Shown here piece by piece: positions 1 through 13,900 of a stretch of DNA of 64,000 nucleotides. The translations under genes were made by a program, and so were the position numbers. Numbering within the stretch: position 1 is the first letter of the stretch; every line of letters begins with the position of its first letter. Under the pieces are notes generated by a model, which saw nothing but the letters and a program-made list of their open reading frames with translations, was not told the origin of the DNA and did no database searches. The stretch is from Gonatopus flavifemur. Taxonomy: Eukaryota > Arthropoda > Insecta > Hymenoptera > Dryinidae. The stretch covers positions 18,432,001-18,496,000 of the forward strand of contig JAFFJZ010000002.1 in assembly GCA_018340375.1 (NCBI GenBank), written 5' to 3'.

Positions 1-1440
1 AATGTTGCATATCTACCATGCATCCCATACAGCACCGGACATTTCTACGTCGCCTCCACGTGGAATCTTCGTTCATCCACGTTCTATCCACGACTACCAT
101 TTATCCACGTAGAATCCACGGAGATGCGACGTGGAAATTCATAGTATATATACAAAATTCGGATACTACTTGGGCACATATCATGCACACCAGGGTCACC
201 GTGACCCTGTGTAAATTAGTGGAGTACGTTTTGTCAATGTTTAGAAAACGTTCCATTATAGTATGGAAATTAATTAAAATCGAAAATATAAATTCGTTTC
301 ACTCACCTCGCTGATTAAGAAACACAGTTTTTCTCAATTTATAAAAAAGATCACTTTTCGAGCCAACCAATGTTGCATGCACACCAGGATCACACAGACC
401 CTACGTCAACATTCAATAGCTGTTAAATAAACATTGAGCAGTTAATTCGACCTGTCTATGATCATTGTCGTCACTTTATAATCAAATTCGATTTTAGATG
501 GCGTTACTTATGGAATTTTCAAACAGTAACATGTATTATTTGACGCTTCAATTCGTTTACAGGGTCACTGTGACCCTGGTGTGCATGTTAAGGGCTAATG
601 AATATTTTTTTGGTATAGGACAGATAAATATTTATTTGACTGGAATTAATTTTTTTTCAGTGTGAGAACCTTGTGGTGATGAAATATACTCAGTTTTTGT
701 GGAAAAACCATCAATTCCTGAAATACGAATTAATTTTCGTTTATACACAGGAAAAAATCTTGTGTTGGGAACGGTCCACTCTGAATTCGTGTTGAAAATC
801 AAAACATATCAAATTTTGAAATTCACAGATTGTCAATGTCAATTCAACACTTTTGTGTTAATTCCTCACATCCTTTGTGTCAATATTCAACACAAATTTC
901 GGGTGGACCGTTCGGGACATGCACGTGTGTCAAAAATACACAAAATTTTGTACTGTGTATGCGATGAATCTTTCGAAAGATCCAACTCTCTTTCACCAAT
1001 ATCTCAATAAATTCCAGCACAATTTGTCCACTAATGAAGAAAATGCAATCCCAAATAACACAAGAGCTTTTCAAACACCTTATGACTATTCTGTGACTAT
1101 GTATGAAGTGTGCTAACAAAACTATGTTCAAAGGTGCTCAACACATAATCTTCCAAAACAATCTCATTTCCAAGTTCAGAAGATGTTTGTAAAATTGTTC
1201 AACATTTTTAGGAAATTTTTAGAATTCTTCCTCCTGATATTTGAAAAAAAATGCATAATCCACTTGACGAATTGACAGGTTACTTTTGACAGCAATATAT
1301 CGGCAAATACCACGTTTTAGATCTCCATAGCTGCGCCATCGAGGGGTCAGATTGAAATTGAATTGGCATTCAAATGAGTCTGACGGCAATTAAGAAGACT
1401 GACAGGTCAATGTATTTTCCAATGTATTTTCCAGTGAGTC
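1..1440. other. Upstream flank of FASN-A
   Basis: No gene recognised. Bases 40-140 repeat the word CCACG(T) about six times. The inverted-repeat element 182-587 follows. Bases 600-1440 are AT-rich with no coding or RNA feature I can support; what lies left of the window is unknown. Confidence 0.7.
182..587. mobile_element. Inverted-repeat element with GGGTCAC/GTGACCC ends
   Basis: Begins CATGCACACCAGGGTCAC and ends with the reverse complement GTGACCCTGGTGTGCATG. The terminal 28 bases match with one mismatch, and each end is itself palindromic (GGGTCACYGTGACCC). A third, degenerate copy of the end (GCATGCACACCAGGATCAC) sits inside at 376. Non-coding; class not determined. Confidence 0.6.
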
Positions 1441-1464
1441 AAAAGGGGGGCTTCTACGCATTGT

Positions 1465-1530
1465 TATAAGAAGTGGTAATTTACCACCACCTCCTCCAGT
1501 CGCGGATCGTTCACCGGGTCGGTTCAAGTG
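1465..1530 (+). promoter_or_regulatory. Candidate FASN-A core promoter
   Basis: TATAAG at 1465-1470 is followed 33 bases later by AGTCG at 1498 in a ctccAGTCG initiator-like context, then GTCGG at about +21 and CAAGTG at about +28. The same four blocks occur in front of FASN-C at nearly the same spacing. Established insect promoters place TATA near -31 and use TCAGT-like initiators, so the fit is good but not exact. The implied 5' leader is ~216 bases and unspliced. Confidence 0.5.
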
Positions 1531-1713
1531 TTACCTAAGTTTTCGATTTATTGAGATCCGAAAGAGCAATTCTTCCCATGTGGTGTATGATATCAAGCGT
1601 ATAAACAAATTTATGCAACTAACGAACGTACAAAGATCGAACAAAATCTTTTGGTGAGATTGACCGGAATCAATCTTCGATACTCAGTGAGATTTATTGA
1701 ATAAGTGACAACG

Positions 1714-1909
1714 ATGACCTCCTGCAAAAATCATACCGACCCAAAGATGGATACCAATCTCAGATATCCTCCGCTCCCTCCTGAAGAGGAAATCGTGATA
1801 ACTGGAATTGCCGGCAGATTTCCAGAATGTGACAACATGCGCCAATTTGAAGAGAATTTAATGAATAAAAAAGATCTCATCACCGACGACGATCGTCGAT
1901 GGAAATTAG
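1714..1909 (+). CDS. FASN: FASN-A exon 1: N-terminus and start of KS
   Basis: 65 codons plus one base. After a ~24-residue leader the KS begins with EEIVITGIAGRFPE and continues to DDDRRWKL. The donor is ag|gtgag; the leftover g joins exon 2 to make Asp. The length (196) is identical to FASN-B exon 1. An in-frame GTG lies three codons upstream, but ATG 1714 is the natural start. Confidence 0.93.
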
Positions 1910-4900
1910 GTGAGATTTATCATTTTTATTATTATAGATTTTTTCTTAATTTGTTACAAGTCAGAATCATTGTACCAAAGTGAATAGAAAACGTAATTTA
2001 ATTCTAACAGCAATACATAATTTCTCGAAAAAGAAAAATTTTCTCAAATTAATAATACGTAACATTGAATAGTGAAAATTTGTGAAAACATGTATTTAAT
2101 ATCTCGAAGGATTGATATACGACGATACTCAAAGGAATATGTGCATATGTGAATCCCTAGTGAAAATGAAAATATATAGTGACAAAATAATGCTCATGTG
2201 CTATTTCTTTAGATTTTATGTCGTTTCAATAATTATTATGACATGATTGAACAATAGTATAATTTCGGTGGAACTGTGGTTAGAAAATCGAATACCGATT
2301 GTGCAGGGAGTGTGCGTGATCCAGAAGATGGTTATTTCCACAGTGACACGTGTCGTTTGAACTTCTTCCATTGAAATTTCATTCCTCGAGCAGTCAGAAG
2401 AGAGGAAAGAAAATTTGAGGGTCGAGATTCTTATTTTGAAGCTGAATTCTCACACAGCATATATTTCTTGGCGACGTCCTCAGGATAAGTACAATGTCCT
2501 AAGGGCATTGCAATATCGCCAGGATCTCCTGAGGGCGTCACCAGGAGAGGTGTGGTGTGTGTGTGTTCCCTCCTGAATGATTCCCTAGTTACAAAGGAAT
2601 GGAATATCAAATTTTCAAGTAAAAATTTTAAAAACTCACCCAATGGAACTTGATTTTTGAATACTCCTTAGAAAAAAAAAATAATTTGCTCGCGATGGAC
2701 ATGATAACTCAAGACAGCTTCATCTGAATTCAAAAAACCAAAAATTTGCTATCGGTAGAAAACTGCAGCTCGTGATTAACCGAAAGAATTTGAAAAAACA
2801 AACAATTAAATTTGAATTTTTCGCAGAGTTTGAGAAAAAAAGTCAAATTTTCGGTAAATTTCCGCCCCTCGTTCTCTCATAAATGAACCCTAGTAAAAAC
2901 GCGGATGGATTTGGATAAAAATATGAAAATGGATAGAAAAGTAAGATCGAAACGGGTAAAATTGGATTGCATCTCTATTGGTTTCAATCTTATTTTTTTA
3001 TCCATCTTCAAATTCTCATCCGAATTTATCCACATTTTTACCAGGGAAGTTATGTTATCTATAAAATACAAAATCCATTGAGCAATCAGTGGGCAGTCCT
3101 ATCTAGAAGGAGTGTGTCAGGTTTCAGGGAATAGATATGAATTGTGTATGGAAATGGGCATGCAAAACCTATCAATGTTATTTGAAGAGAGGAACAATAA
3201 ATAGGTCATTTGCAACATTTGTGATTAGTTTTGACCGAGCTAGGCATAATTTTTCCAGATGGGAATGAATTACTTCCAATAGAGTACTGTTATTTTCCAT
3301 TACTAATTTCTCAAAGTGTGAATAATTTTATATATCTCTGCAAAATAAACACGCTTTACAGAAAATCATTCAAAAATTCATCATTCTGAATTTATGCGGA
3401 TCTCGCTGATGTCATGTTTCAAACTATTTGCAGATTTCTTTATAAAGAATTGCTGAAATTTTATTTTCCTGGAAGTGTCCAGGGAATAACTTCAACTCAT
3501 TCGAAAACTTCATTGTGAAGAAATCTGTCTCAAATTTCATAACAATATTACGAAGTTTTTTGAATAAACAATGAATTAAATCTTATAATAAGATATTGAA
3601 TCCAATAATTCAATTCACAATGTTAGGAATTTTCTTCTTAATTTTTAAGACATATTTGTAAAACTTGATTAACCGTCGGTGACATGACGACACGTAACAA
3701 ATTTTGTCAATTAACAGATTTTAAGAAAAATAAAATGTCACAAGTCATGAACTTGTTACTTTTCATCGCTTTTGTTGTTTTTTCAGCGTTTTGGTTGATT
3801 TTACTTGTTTTTTTTTTCATTTTCTGTCGACGAAAACACCAAAATTTCTTATAAACATTTTGATTTTTATAACCCCCTCATTTCCACTTTTTCTTGAATT
3901 TGTCTTTGTTCAAGACTCAAAAACTTGTTACTTTTCGTCATAAAAAGAAGCTAAAGACAGAGCAGACATGTCACTTTTTATTATGTGAACGACAAAATAA
4001 TTGTTCCGTGTCAGTGAGCAATTGTGAACTCATCACTGATATTAAGTCTAAGGACTATTATCAAATTCAATATGGACATATGGTATCTCATGAAGAATTT
4101 CGTATTGAATTCAAGAATTTGTCTCACAATGTTCCATAGAAATATACTGCAAGAAGCCTCACAATTGGATTCACTAACTTTGAGGGTCTCTAATTAAAAA
4201 ATGCTATTCATTCTGATCAAACGATTAATTACTGGTTAGATTTGAATCGGAATTTCGCACATTTCATAGAAATCATTCAGAATTAACATGATTCTTCAAC
4301 CAGAGATGGTCAAGTTTTTTAAAGGTACCGCAGAAATTCTTCTAAAACATTCACTTCTCATTCTGATGAGAAATAGATAACATACTTCAGAATCTATGGA
4401 TTTTCTCACAACAAATGCTCCCTAAATTTCCATCGATGAAATCTTACGATTTCTGCAGTTGATAGATAGTTGACTGGTAGATCGAATTAGTGAGATTTCA
4501 CTGTATGATCAGTGAATAGTCACTAGTTACCCTCAGGAAAATTTACTCCATCCTGACCAAAAGACTTCATTTTTGCGCCAATTTTTTGGAGGAAAAATGA
4601 AGCGTTTCGGTCAGATTGGCGTGAATTTTCCTAAAAGTAGGCAGTTGGAAGTCCTCCTCACTGACTGAATCAGTATACTAAAAACTAAAACTTAAAGTGA
4701 TCCCGAATATCAGCTTAAAAATGCAGCCAAAAGTAGCGCCTATTCTAATTGGAAGTAAGCAATGAAGAAGACTGAATTTCAGTCAATTTCATCTTACTTT
4801 GGAATTAAGATAGAATTCCATCTTAATTCCAAAGTAAGATGAAATTGACTGAAATTCAGTCTTCTTCATTGCTTACTTCCAATTAGAATAGGCGCTACTT

Positions 4901-7900
4901 TTGGCTGCATTTTTAAGCTGATATTCGGGATCACTTTAAGTTTTACTTTTTACTGTGTAACATTCCACTGAAAAGATCAGTTAATATTCACTTTTGGATT
5001 GGACACCGCATATGGACTAGTTCGCAGTCGTCGACTTTTCATTGCGATCAGTGAGATTTCATCGTCTCAAATTTAAAAAGTTGGAGTTTCAAATATTATT
5101 GTCGAATTGTACAACAACCTTTATAATTCGACATTATAACTTTTAGCTATGAAGAAATATAGTCCTTTTGGATAACGTGGATTTTGTATGTAGTTACAAG
5201 AACAACACAATTTAACTTCAAGATCAATCCTTATTGAAATACGTAGTCTGCAGTACTTCATTTCGTAGCTATGGTAGTTATATCGCGTTTGACTATGTCA
5301 TAATCGGATTCCTACTTCTAAAATTATTTCTGGTCAGCTTCAAGTGCGTTTCTCCACACTTATTCTCAAAATTGATGACTTCAATGTAAACACACACTAT
5401 AAGAAATATGGGGAGTTTTCCTTCACGCTGTTGGTTGATTTCGACCTCTCATCGTGGGGGAATTGTTCTTCCATCAAAAATGAGGGATTTTTACACCACT
5501 TTGAGGAGATATTTTGTTTTTTGGGTGTTGAGTCTTCCATAAATGAAGGAAGAATCCACCAAATTATGGTGAAAAATTCCCCATCTGTGGAGGGACTTTG
5601 CTGCCACCATTTTTTGGGGGAAATTCCACAATTATTTTGTACAGTGCATGGTCAAGAACATATAAAAAATCTTTCATTTATTCAACATTTGAACTCACCC
5701 TCATTAAAGAAACTTATTAAATCTTGCCAAACCTGATTGAAATCATTGACAATATTCCAGTTAAAGTTATCTTGAAAATTTTCAATTAAATTTGGTTAAA
5801 TTTAATGGAGTATTTCGATGAAAAACTCATTGAATCTTGCGAAATCCTATTTGATACAATTTTAATGGATTTCATGGACTTTCTAATCAGGAAAATTATA
5901 TTGAATCTCGAAAATATACTTTTCAAAATTGCTTCCTCACACGCTGAAGAAACACTTTACTTGCAGTAACTAAAAACAGCATCGAATAAAAAATTCAAGT
6001 AGTCTGGATTGCAATATCCTTTGTTGTGACAAAAATTTTCAATTGGAGGAACTAATATGTTGTTGAGAGAACTAAATTTCTGATTCGAAGTGGTATTTTA
6101 CTACATTTTCTTCGCAGTGCAGTGTTGCAAAAGTGTCTCATCAATTTTTCTGTAACACTTTTCCAATGATTCAACAAATTATTTCTGAATTCTCATCTCG
6201 AGATAACGCTGTACATTCATTTTTATCAATTTTCACAGATCATCCAGAAATCCCAAACCGCACCGGTAAAATTCGCGACGTGGGAAAATTCGATGCATTA
6301 TTTTTCGGAGTACACTTCAAACAGGCCCACACAATGGACCCGATGTGCAGAATGATGATGGAACATGCTTACGAAGCCGTAGTCGATGCCGGTGTCAATC
6401 CCAGACAAATACGTGGCTCGAATATCGGGGTTTTTGTTGGTTGCTGTTTCTCCGAGTCTGAAAAGACCTGGTTTTACGAAAAACTACAGGTAAATTTCTA
6501 TTATTTCATGACATGAAATTTCCATCAAGATTACACTAAAAAGAATGTTTTTTTTCTACCAATCATGAACTTTATTGTTCAATCTAAGAGTTTTCTGTTG
6601 GAATATAGTCGACAAAATCCTTCGATTACACTGGAACAAATATTTGTATTAATTCTAATACAAAAGTTTGGAAGGAATGAACACACATATTGTTAATCTC
6701 CTACACTTTTATTGAAATTCAAACACAATATTATCTTGAGATGGTTTTTATACAAGAATTTGTTTGAATCTCATGAAATCTGTAGTGAATTTAATACACA
6801 AATTTTTTCTAACAGTATGCACCACTAAAAAAGTTTTCATTCAAACACTTGTTCCAGTGTAACGCAAGAAAAGCATTATAAAATATGGTGAAATGAGGTC
6901 CCTACGACAAAACGATATAGAATAACATTAGAAAATTATCAACAATCAATAAATTATCTGTAAAGTAGCGCGAGAGGATATAAATGTTGAAAATATTTTT
7001 GAAAGTTCTCAGTCCTATGAACATCTTGAAAATCTCTGAATGATCTCTAATAGCATTTTGCGCGCAAATGTAAGCGATTCACATGCAATTCAAGTCACTG
7101 AATCGCTAGCAAAGTCGGATCCATCTGCGGTGCTTTCTATTGACAGAATTGCAAGCCATCACGAGTCATGGCGAGTGATAGTATTATTTGCTAGCAAAAC
7201 ACTGGAGAATTGCGCGCATCGAGACGTGGCTCTCGAGGCTCAAACTTTGCGCGCACAGAATGTTATAGGTATATTCTTTGCACATACAAAATATATATTC
7301 CAAAGAATAGGGTAGCACGTTTGAAAATTTCTTATGCTACTTGTACACATATAAAAAATGCAATGCATTGCCAAAAGGTGTCTGGAAGGTGTTGTCCTAT
7401 CAAATTGGTTTGTTACGACACGTGAATTCACTCCGATTACAATTTTACCGGACGTAAGGAAGTTAATTCCCATTCCTATGGAGTGAAATGTGAATTTTTA
7501 TTTAGCAAGTTTGATGTTTTCTAAAAATTCAAGTAAAAACATTCTACTTTTCTTTCAGGTGAACGGTTTTGGTATTACAGGATGCAGTAGAGCTATGCTT
7601 GCAAACAGAATTTCTTATTGGCTTGGCGTACACGGGCCATCATACACAGTTGACACTGCTTGCAGCTCAAGTCTCTACGCCATAGAACACGCTTATAAGG
7701 CTATTCGTGAAGGAACATGCGATGCTGCGATCGTTGGTGGTTCGAATTTGTGTCTTCATCCCTACATGTCTTTACAATTCTCGCGCTTAGGTACGTCTAT
7801 ATTTTCGTCTCCGAGTGAATCACTCACTCCAAAGATCAAAATGTATTTTCACTCCTCAATAATGACAATTTTTTTTATTTCGAAAATGAGGGAAATTCAT

Positions 7901-10900
7901 TTTGGTTCTTATCGAGTCAATGGAAGCTTCAAACTCACATCACCACAAAAGAGATGTTTCAAAAGATTTATATTGAAAATACACAGCTGACTCTTACAGC
8001 TTCAGAAATAATAATTTTCTGTGTCTCCCTGGCATCAAAGAAAGTTTTGTACCACAATAAGTTCGAATTTCAACTGTTCTTAGGTGTGCTTTCTCTCGAC
8101 GGTCGTTGCAAAGTGTTCGATGAAGCTGCAAATGGTTACGCTCGTAGCGAAACGGTGGCTGTGGTATTTCTGCAAAAGTCCAAGGACGCGAAAAGAATCT
8201 ACGCAACCGTTTCACACGCTAAAACGAATTGCGATGGCTACAAAGAACAAGGGATAACGTTTCCTTCGAGTGTCATGCAAGCTAGTTTGTTGAGGGAATG
8301 TTATGAGGAGTGTGGTATACCAACTACCAGCCTTGCGTACATGGAAGCTCATGGTACTGGGACGAGAGTCGGTGATCCTGAAGAAGTCAATGCTATCGAT
8401 GAAGTGTTCTCTCCAGGAAGAAAAACTCCCCTAAAAATTGGTTCTATCAAATCGAATTTGGGTCACACCGAACCTGCTAGCGGCGTATGTGCCATTGCCA
8501 AGGTAATTTATTGTCACTCAGTTGATTCCATCTCTACCCCAAAGAATTGATTTTCCTTAGATTAAAAGAAAATTTTAATTGCCCTCATTCTAATAAATCT
8601 TCCTCTCAATGGATGGAAATTCAGTTCAATGGAGAAAAGTTTCATCAAACTAAAACCAAGAATCTCCAAATTGAGACAAAAATATATTCTTTCCTAAATT
8701 CGAAGAATATGATTTCAATTCAATGGCAAATCTTTCCATTTTGATGAATTATTTTTTTCATTGAAAACAAGATTTATCAGAATAAGGACAAAGAAATTTT
8801 CTTTGAATCTATGAAAATGGGTCCTCAGTGTGATTAGATGATGAATGGAACAAAAAAAAGAGAATGCAGTTAACAAGGTTATCCCCTGTCCAAAAAGTCC
8901 GATAGAATCCAAAGAATTACAAAAAGTTCTGTGATAAAAACCGCCTGGAACCCGATAAGACATCATTAATTCCGATAGGATTTGGCCTATCGGTTTGTAT
9001 TGGTTCTTTTGGACACCTTGCTTTGAGAATCTGCTTTGAAACCTATATAATACAATTTGATTCCGATGCAAAATGAAAATCAATCGGAATAAATCAGATA
9101 CGCATTTTGAATCAGACTTTTTCGGAAATATCTGAATGCAAAGTCTCCTTGGAATTGAAATCGGGTGATGGTGAATGAGAACTGGGTTAATAAAAAATTT
9201 CCGATGCCAAATCCAGATGCATTCCGATTAAATTTTGTAAATCAGTTTCAATGAGATTTTTTTAAGCAGGACAGGGATTAAATCCTAATAGGGTGTACTT
9301 GTTTGAGGAGATAATAACACCAGGATATTGTATTAAACATTTTCTGTCTAAAACATATCTTTTAGATACGGAATGTTTATTGGGATATAAGAGTCAAAGT
9401 CTCACAACAATTTTTTCGTCCCATCTTTCAGCAGAGCATTTTTGAAGATCCTGTTGACAAAACCTCCACAGTAACTGCAATGTTTTTGATATGTAAATGA
9501 AGCTTTTGATCATCACTCCGTCTTTGTTGTAGATGTGCAATGAAAGAATCCCACAAATCTTCAATGCACACTAATATATTAATGACAATTTATGTCAAAT
9601 TATAGAAAAAAAAGTTGAAAAATCACCAGTTTAAATTTGGCGAAAAAATTGTAGACTTGTAGAAATTTTCAAGTTATTTACAAGAACCTATTGAAGGAAA
9701 AACATTTGATTTTAAGGTTGTTGTAGCTATGGAAACCGGCGTAATTCCACCAAACTTGAACTTCAACACACCACGTAAGGATATCAAAGCTCTTCAGGAT
9801 GGCAGAATCGTTGTCGTTTCCGAGCCTACACCTTGGGAAGGTGGCTACGTTGGTATCAATTCTTTTGGTTTTGGTGGTGCCAACGTTCATGTTCTCTTAA
9901 AATCGAATCCTAAAGAGAAAATCAATAAGGCATTGCCCCAAGATGACTTACCCAGATTGGTGGTCACATCCGGGCGAACGGAAGAAGCGGTCAGAACTAT
10001 TCTGGATGATGTAAGTGGGATATTATTTAATAATTATGTGAAATACCTTCACCGCGATTACGAAGGAAAAGCCAAAGGGTGAGGGCCTTCTTTTGGAGGA
10101 TCCTTCTTATTTCACGATCATCGATGTCCATAAATGATAATTCGGTGTATGAATTTGAATACGAAAAATCTATTTTTTCTGACAATGCATCACACATGAA
10201 ATGAAATTGAAAATATCAAGTCCCTCGATATGCAAAATCCGAGATACATTGTCAATTGAAATAACAACGTATTTCCCCCTTTTTGAAATTGAATCTCAAG
10301 TTCGAACTATCTCATTTCATATGCGTAGGTCAAACATCGATGAATAACGCTTAACGCATACACTGAGAAAAAAAAGTCATGACCGTAATGAATATTTCTT
10401 CCGGCCAAGGAAATGAATTCATCCAATAGTGACAATGAAATCATTTCATGGGACTTATCAATCAGAGTATTCATGCAAACAATGTATTCAAATCTGAAAT
10501 TCTTGAGCCTGAAGAAACATTTCTTTGAATCAAATACCCTTTTTTCAGTGAAAATAAACCTACTCTGATTCAATTAATTATTTCTTCGGAGGAATGAAAC
10601 CACTAAAACATTCAAAAAAGAAAGTTTTTGAATCAATTAGGAAAATTTTCAATCCATCGAAATAAATCATCAACTTCAAGATGTTCTTTTTTGACTTCGT
10701 GAATTCCATCCTGATTCAATAAATGATGTTTCAGAAGTCATTGAGCACAATATCAGATTTTTTCTGTAAAAAAAAATTATCACACTTGTAAAGCTTTCAT
10801 AGTCCACTCTGGTGTTCCTTTAATCTGTTGATAACCGGGAATTCTGAGCACTTTGGATCAAATGAGACTTCATTGATCGTTCAGTCATGCCGTCTGTTAG

Positions 10901-13900
10901 GCGAATAGTGCCTATCACTCCATGCGGGACCTGTAATTCAATGCCATAATCTGAAAGAAATATTTATTTGGATGAAGTGATACTTACTAAGAAGACAGAG
11001 TGATTAATTTTTTATATACAAACCATACTGTCGAAAGAGAACTTGTGAGAAAGTGACTACACCTTGCGAGAACCAACCGAAAGTCGTCTAAGTAACTAAA
11101 ACGTAACGTGATTTCGAAAATCCATTTCTTTATCTTACTGAATTTTCTTTAGAATCAATTGCACATACTTTCATATCGATGAATGAAATCATTTCAATAT
11201 AAAAATCATTCTGTGGATTTGAAGAAATACAAAATCATGCTTACCAAATATTACTTTCATTCCAAGCAGTGTAGTATTGATTCGAAAACGTTGTTATTAA
11301 CAAATTTGTACACCTTGAATTGAAAATTCGAGCTTTTCCTACAAAACGTGACGTAATAAAATTGAAGAAATGAGTTATTGAATTTTCAATCATTTTTGAA
11401 TGAAATGAGAATCATGCCTTGCACTTCGCGGTCTGACTAATCCAAAGAATTAATCTTTGTGTCAATAAAATGTTTCTTGGATTGGAGGGAACTGAATTCA
11501 ATAAAATAATATCTTTCATTTAACGAAAGGATTCATTATTTCTATTGAATCATCATCGTTTGAAAGGACATGTATTCAGTTCAATGAGGGCCAGATTCAA
11601 AAAAATGTATTTCTTTGATGTAATGACTTTTTTTTCTCAGTGTAGCGATGAAGATTCTTGCTCGAATTGATTTTTGTGTATAAAAATTGTGTCGAATTTT
11701 TCTCAATATTTCATATAAACTTTCTCTATGAAAAAAATTGTACTGTTCAAAAATTCTCTCATCATTGAATTCCAGGAATTGATTCGAATTGAGTTGTTAT
11801 TTACCGAACAAATTGTTGCAACGTTACACGTTTACATTGTTCAAAAGCTTTGCATTCCAACAGATTTTTGAATATTCATTTGATGAATTTTGATCAGTCA
11901 TTCTCGACTCGAGTGACACCAAATGTAAGGTAATTGTGTTTTTCATTGTAACCAATTCTAATGAATAACCACAGCCATATGAACAATAGTGATGAAGATA
12001 TTTAGGAATTTACATGCAAATGTTTACATACACGTGGAAGAATATAAACATGAAAGAATGCCAACCCGAGTGGAAAACTGTTGGAAAAATTACATATATA
12101 ATCGATATAGAATTGTAAATACATTATATTGAATTATATATCGATTATATATAATTTTGAAAATTTTCTCACTTGGGAAGAGTACACAGTGAAAATTTTA
12201 TATTACATATTAGCATGTTTATATTGTACTTTTGGGATATACTTGATTATTTCGTTACGAACCACAAGTATACGAGCATTCACCATACTCTCTCGTGAGG
12301 ATGAAGATAAATATTTTATAATTTGAAATGAATATAATCCCGAGCCTCATAATAAAGTATCTCCCAGGAGTACCATGAAAATATAGTAATCTTTAATATA
12401 AACTTTTCTCTGTGTATTTGAAAGCGCAGATGAAATTTAGTATTCAAAGTATGTAATTCAAATACCTTGATTTTGAACATTGTATTTGACGATTCTTCAG
12501 GATCTTGCCCTTCTTCCCTGCCCGAGTGTAAAGATTTTGAAAATCATATGAAATTAATATAGGATTATATTGAATTTTATACAAATTATATATAATTTCG
12601 AACATTTTTCACTTGGATAATTATAATTATCGATAGTTTCGTACTATAATTTAGCACGCCATTACATGGTTCGTACTTTTCTGAAGAATCCTGGAAAACC
12701 ACTGAATTTTTTTCCCCTTCTCAAGTAGTCGAAAATTCCTTATTCACCAAAATTTTGTGTTTTAAAATAAACTTCATTGAATATATTATTTATTTTTCAT
12801 CATATATTCGCCATTGTATGATTTCAATAGTTATAGTTGCATATATCTCATTGAAATAATTACAAGTGCACGATATTTCACGGTATCGATATTTTTCATG
12901 GAAACTTTGTCGGGATGTTATTAAATTTCATGAGATATTCATAAGGATTTTACACAAATTGTATGGTATAAAATATCGATACCGTGAAATATCGTGCAGA
13001 TCTATTCGAAACACTTAAGAAAATTAATATAATTCTTGATTTCTTTTTCTTAAGAAGAATTCAATCATTCAAGGATAATTAATACTCCGTGATACCAGTG
13101 TTTCCACTTTAGGGATTATTATCCCAGTTTGGAGATTTTTGGACCTCTTAAGGGATTGCACAGGGATTGAGGGATTCTGTGGGATTTTTAGACAGGATAA
13201 TTTTTTTATGGAAATACAAAACCCGAACTAAAATTCGATATTTAGAATGTATCTTTAACAAGACATTCATTTCCCAAAAAGGGGAATATTTAGGGATTTC
13301 TTTCTTCGAAAAGAGGGATGAAGAGGGATTGTTTTTTTTTCTAAGAAAAAAGGGATAACTAGGGATTTTTCATTCCAGTTAGTGGGAATTTTTTTTTGTT
13401 CGTGTGGAAACACTGCGTGATACCTTTAACTTGCCTTGAGATATCTTTGAGACACAAATCGTTGTTATGCGGATAATTTGATCGTAAACTTGAATTTATA
13501 AAACCTCATCCATGTTTTCGACATTGACGATTTTATTTTTATGCTTATATTCCCACTTGAATACCCACACAAATTGGTCGTATGAAAAATTGATGTAAAC
13601 AATTTCTTATAATTCCTTGAAAAATGTTCAAGGCTCCTCAAAAAATTCCGGAAAATTCCTTGATTTTTTCTCAACCATAACTCCGAGTCGGAAAATTTGG
13701 ACGGTTCTTGGACTGATCTTGTCCTGATTGTTGAATAATGCAGATGAAAACAGTGCTTTTCCATGATTTTCGTCTGATATTCTCCTCGATCACTTTCATT
13801 CGTTGGAGGAGAAATTCAGACTAAAATCATGGAGGACAAAATCAGTCTAAAAACGAAATATGAGGCTAAAAACTGTTCAAATTTTTCGACTCGGTACCGT

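Larger units (their letters stand above)
1910..6238 (+). other. FASN-A intron 1 (4329 bases)
   Basis: Phase 1. Holds an inverted-repeat element (2888-3046) and a near-perfect 258-base palindrome (4687-4944). The remainder is AT-rich with no gene; the short ORFs at 3894 and 5344 have no recognisable domain and are not conserved in the paralogues' introns. Confidence 0.85.
8503..9716 (+). other. FASN-A intron 4 (1214 bases)
   Basis: Phase 0. Filled largely by the inverted repeat 8565-8833 and the CCCTGTCC element 8884-9277. Bases 9300-9716 show nothing recognisable. Confidence 0.8.

Noticed and set aside
18..1131. Short ORFs on both strands left of FASN-A
   Set aside because: No recognisable motif; the first overlaps an inverted-repeat element, and the others are AT-rich chance frames.
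1705..1713. GTG start for FASN-A (and 57545 for FASN-C)
   Set aside because: An ATG three codons downstream in each case is the ordinary eukaryotic start.
5344..5736. 130-residue ORF in FASN-A intron 1
   Set aside because: No domain, not conserved in paralogue introns, no splice logic linking it to FASN exons.
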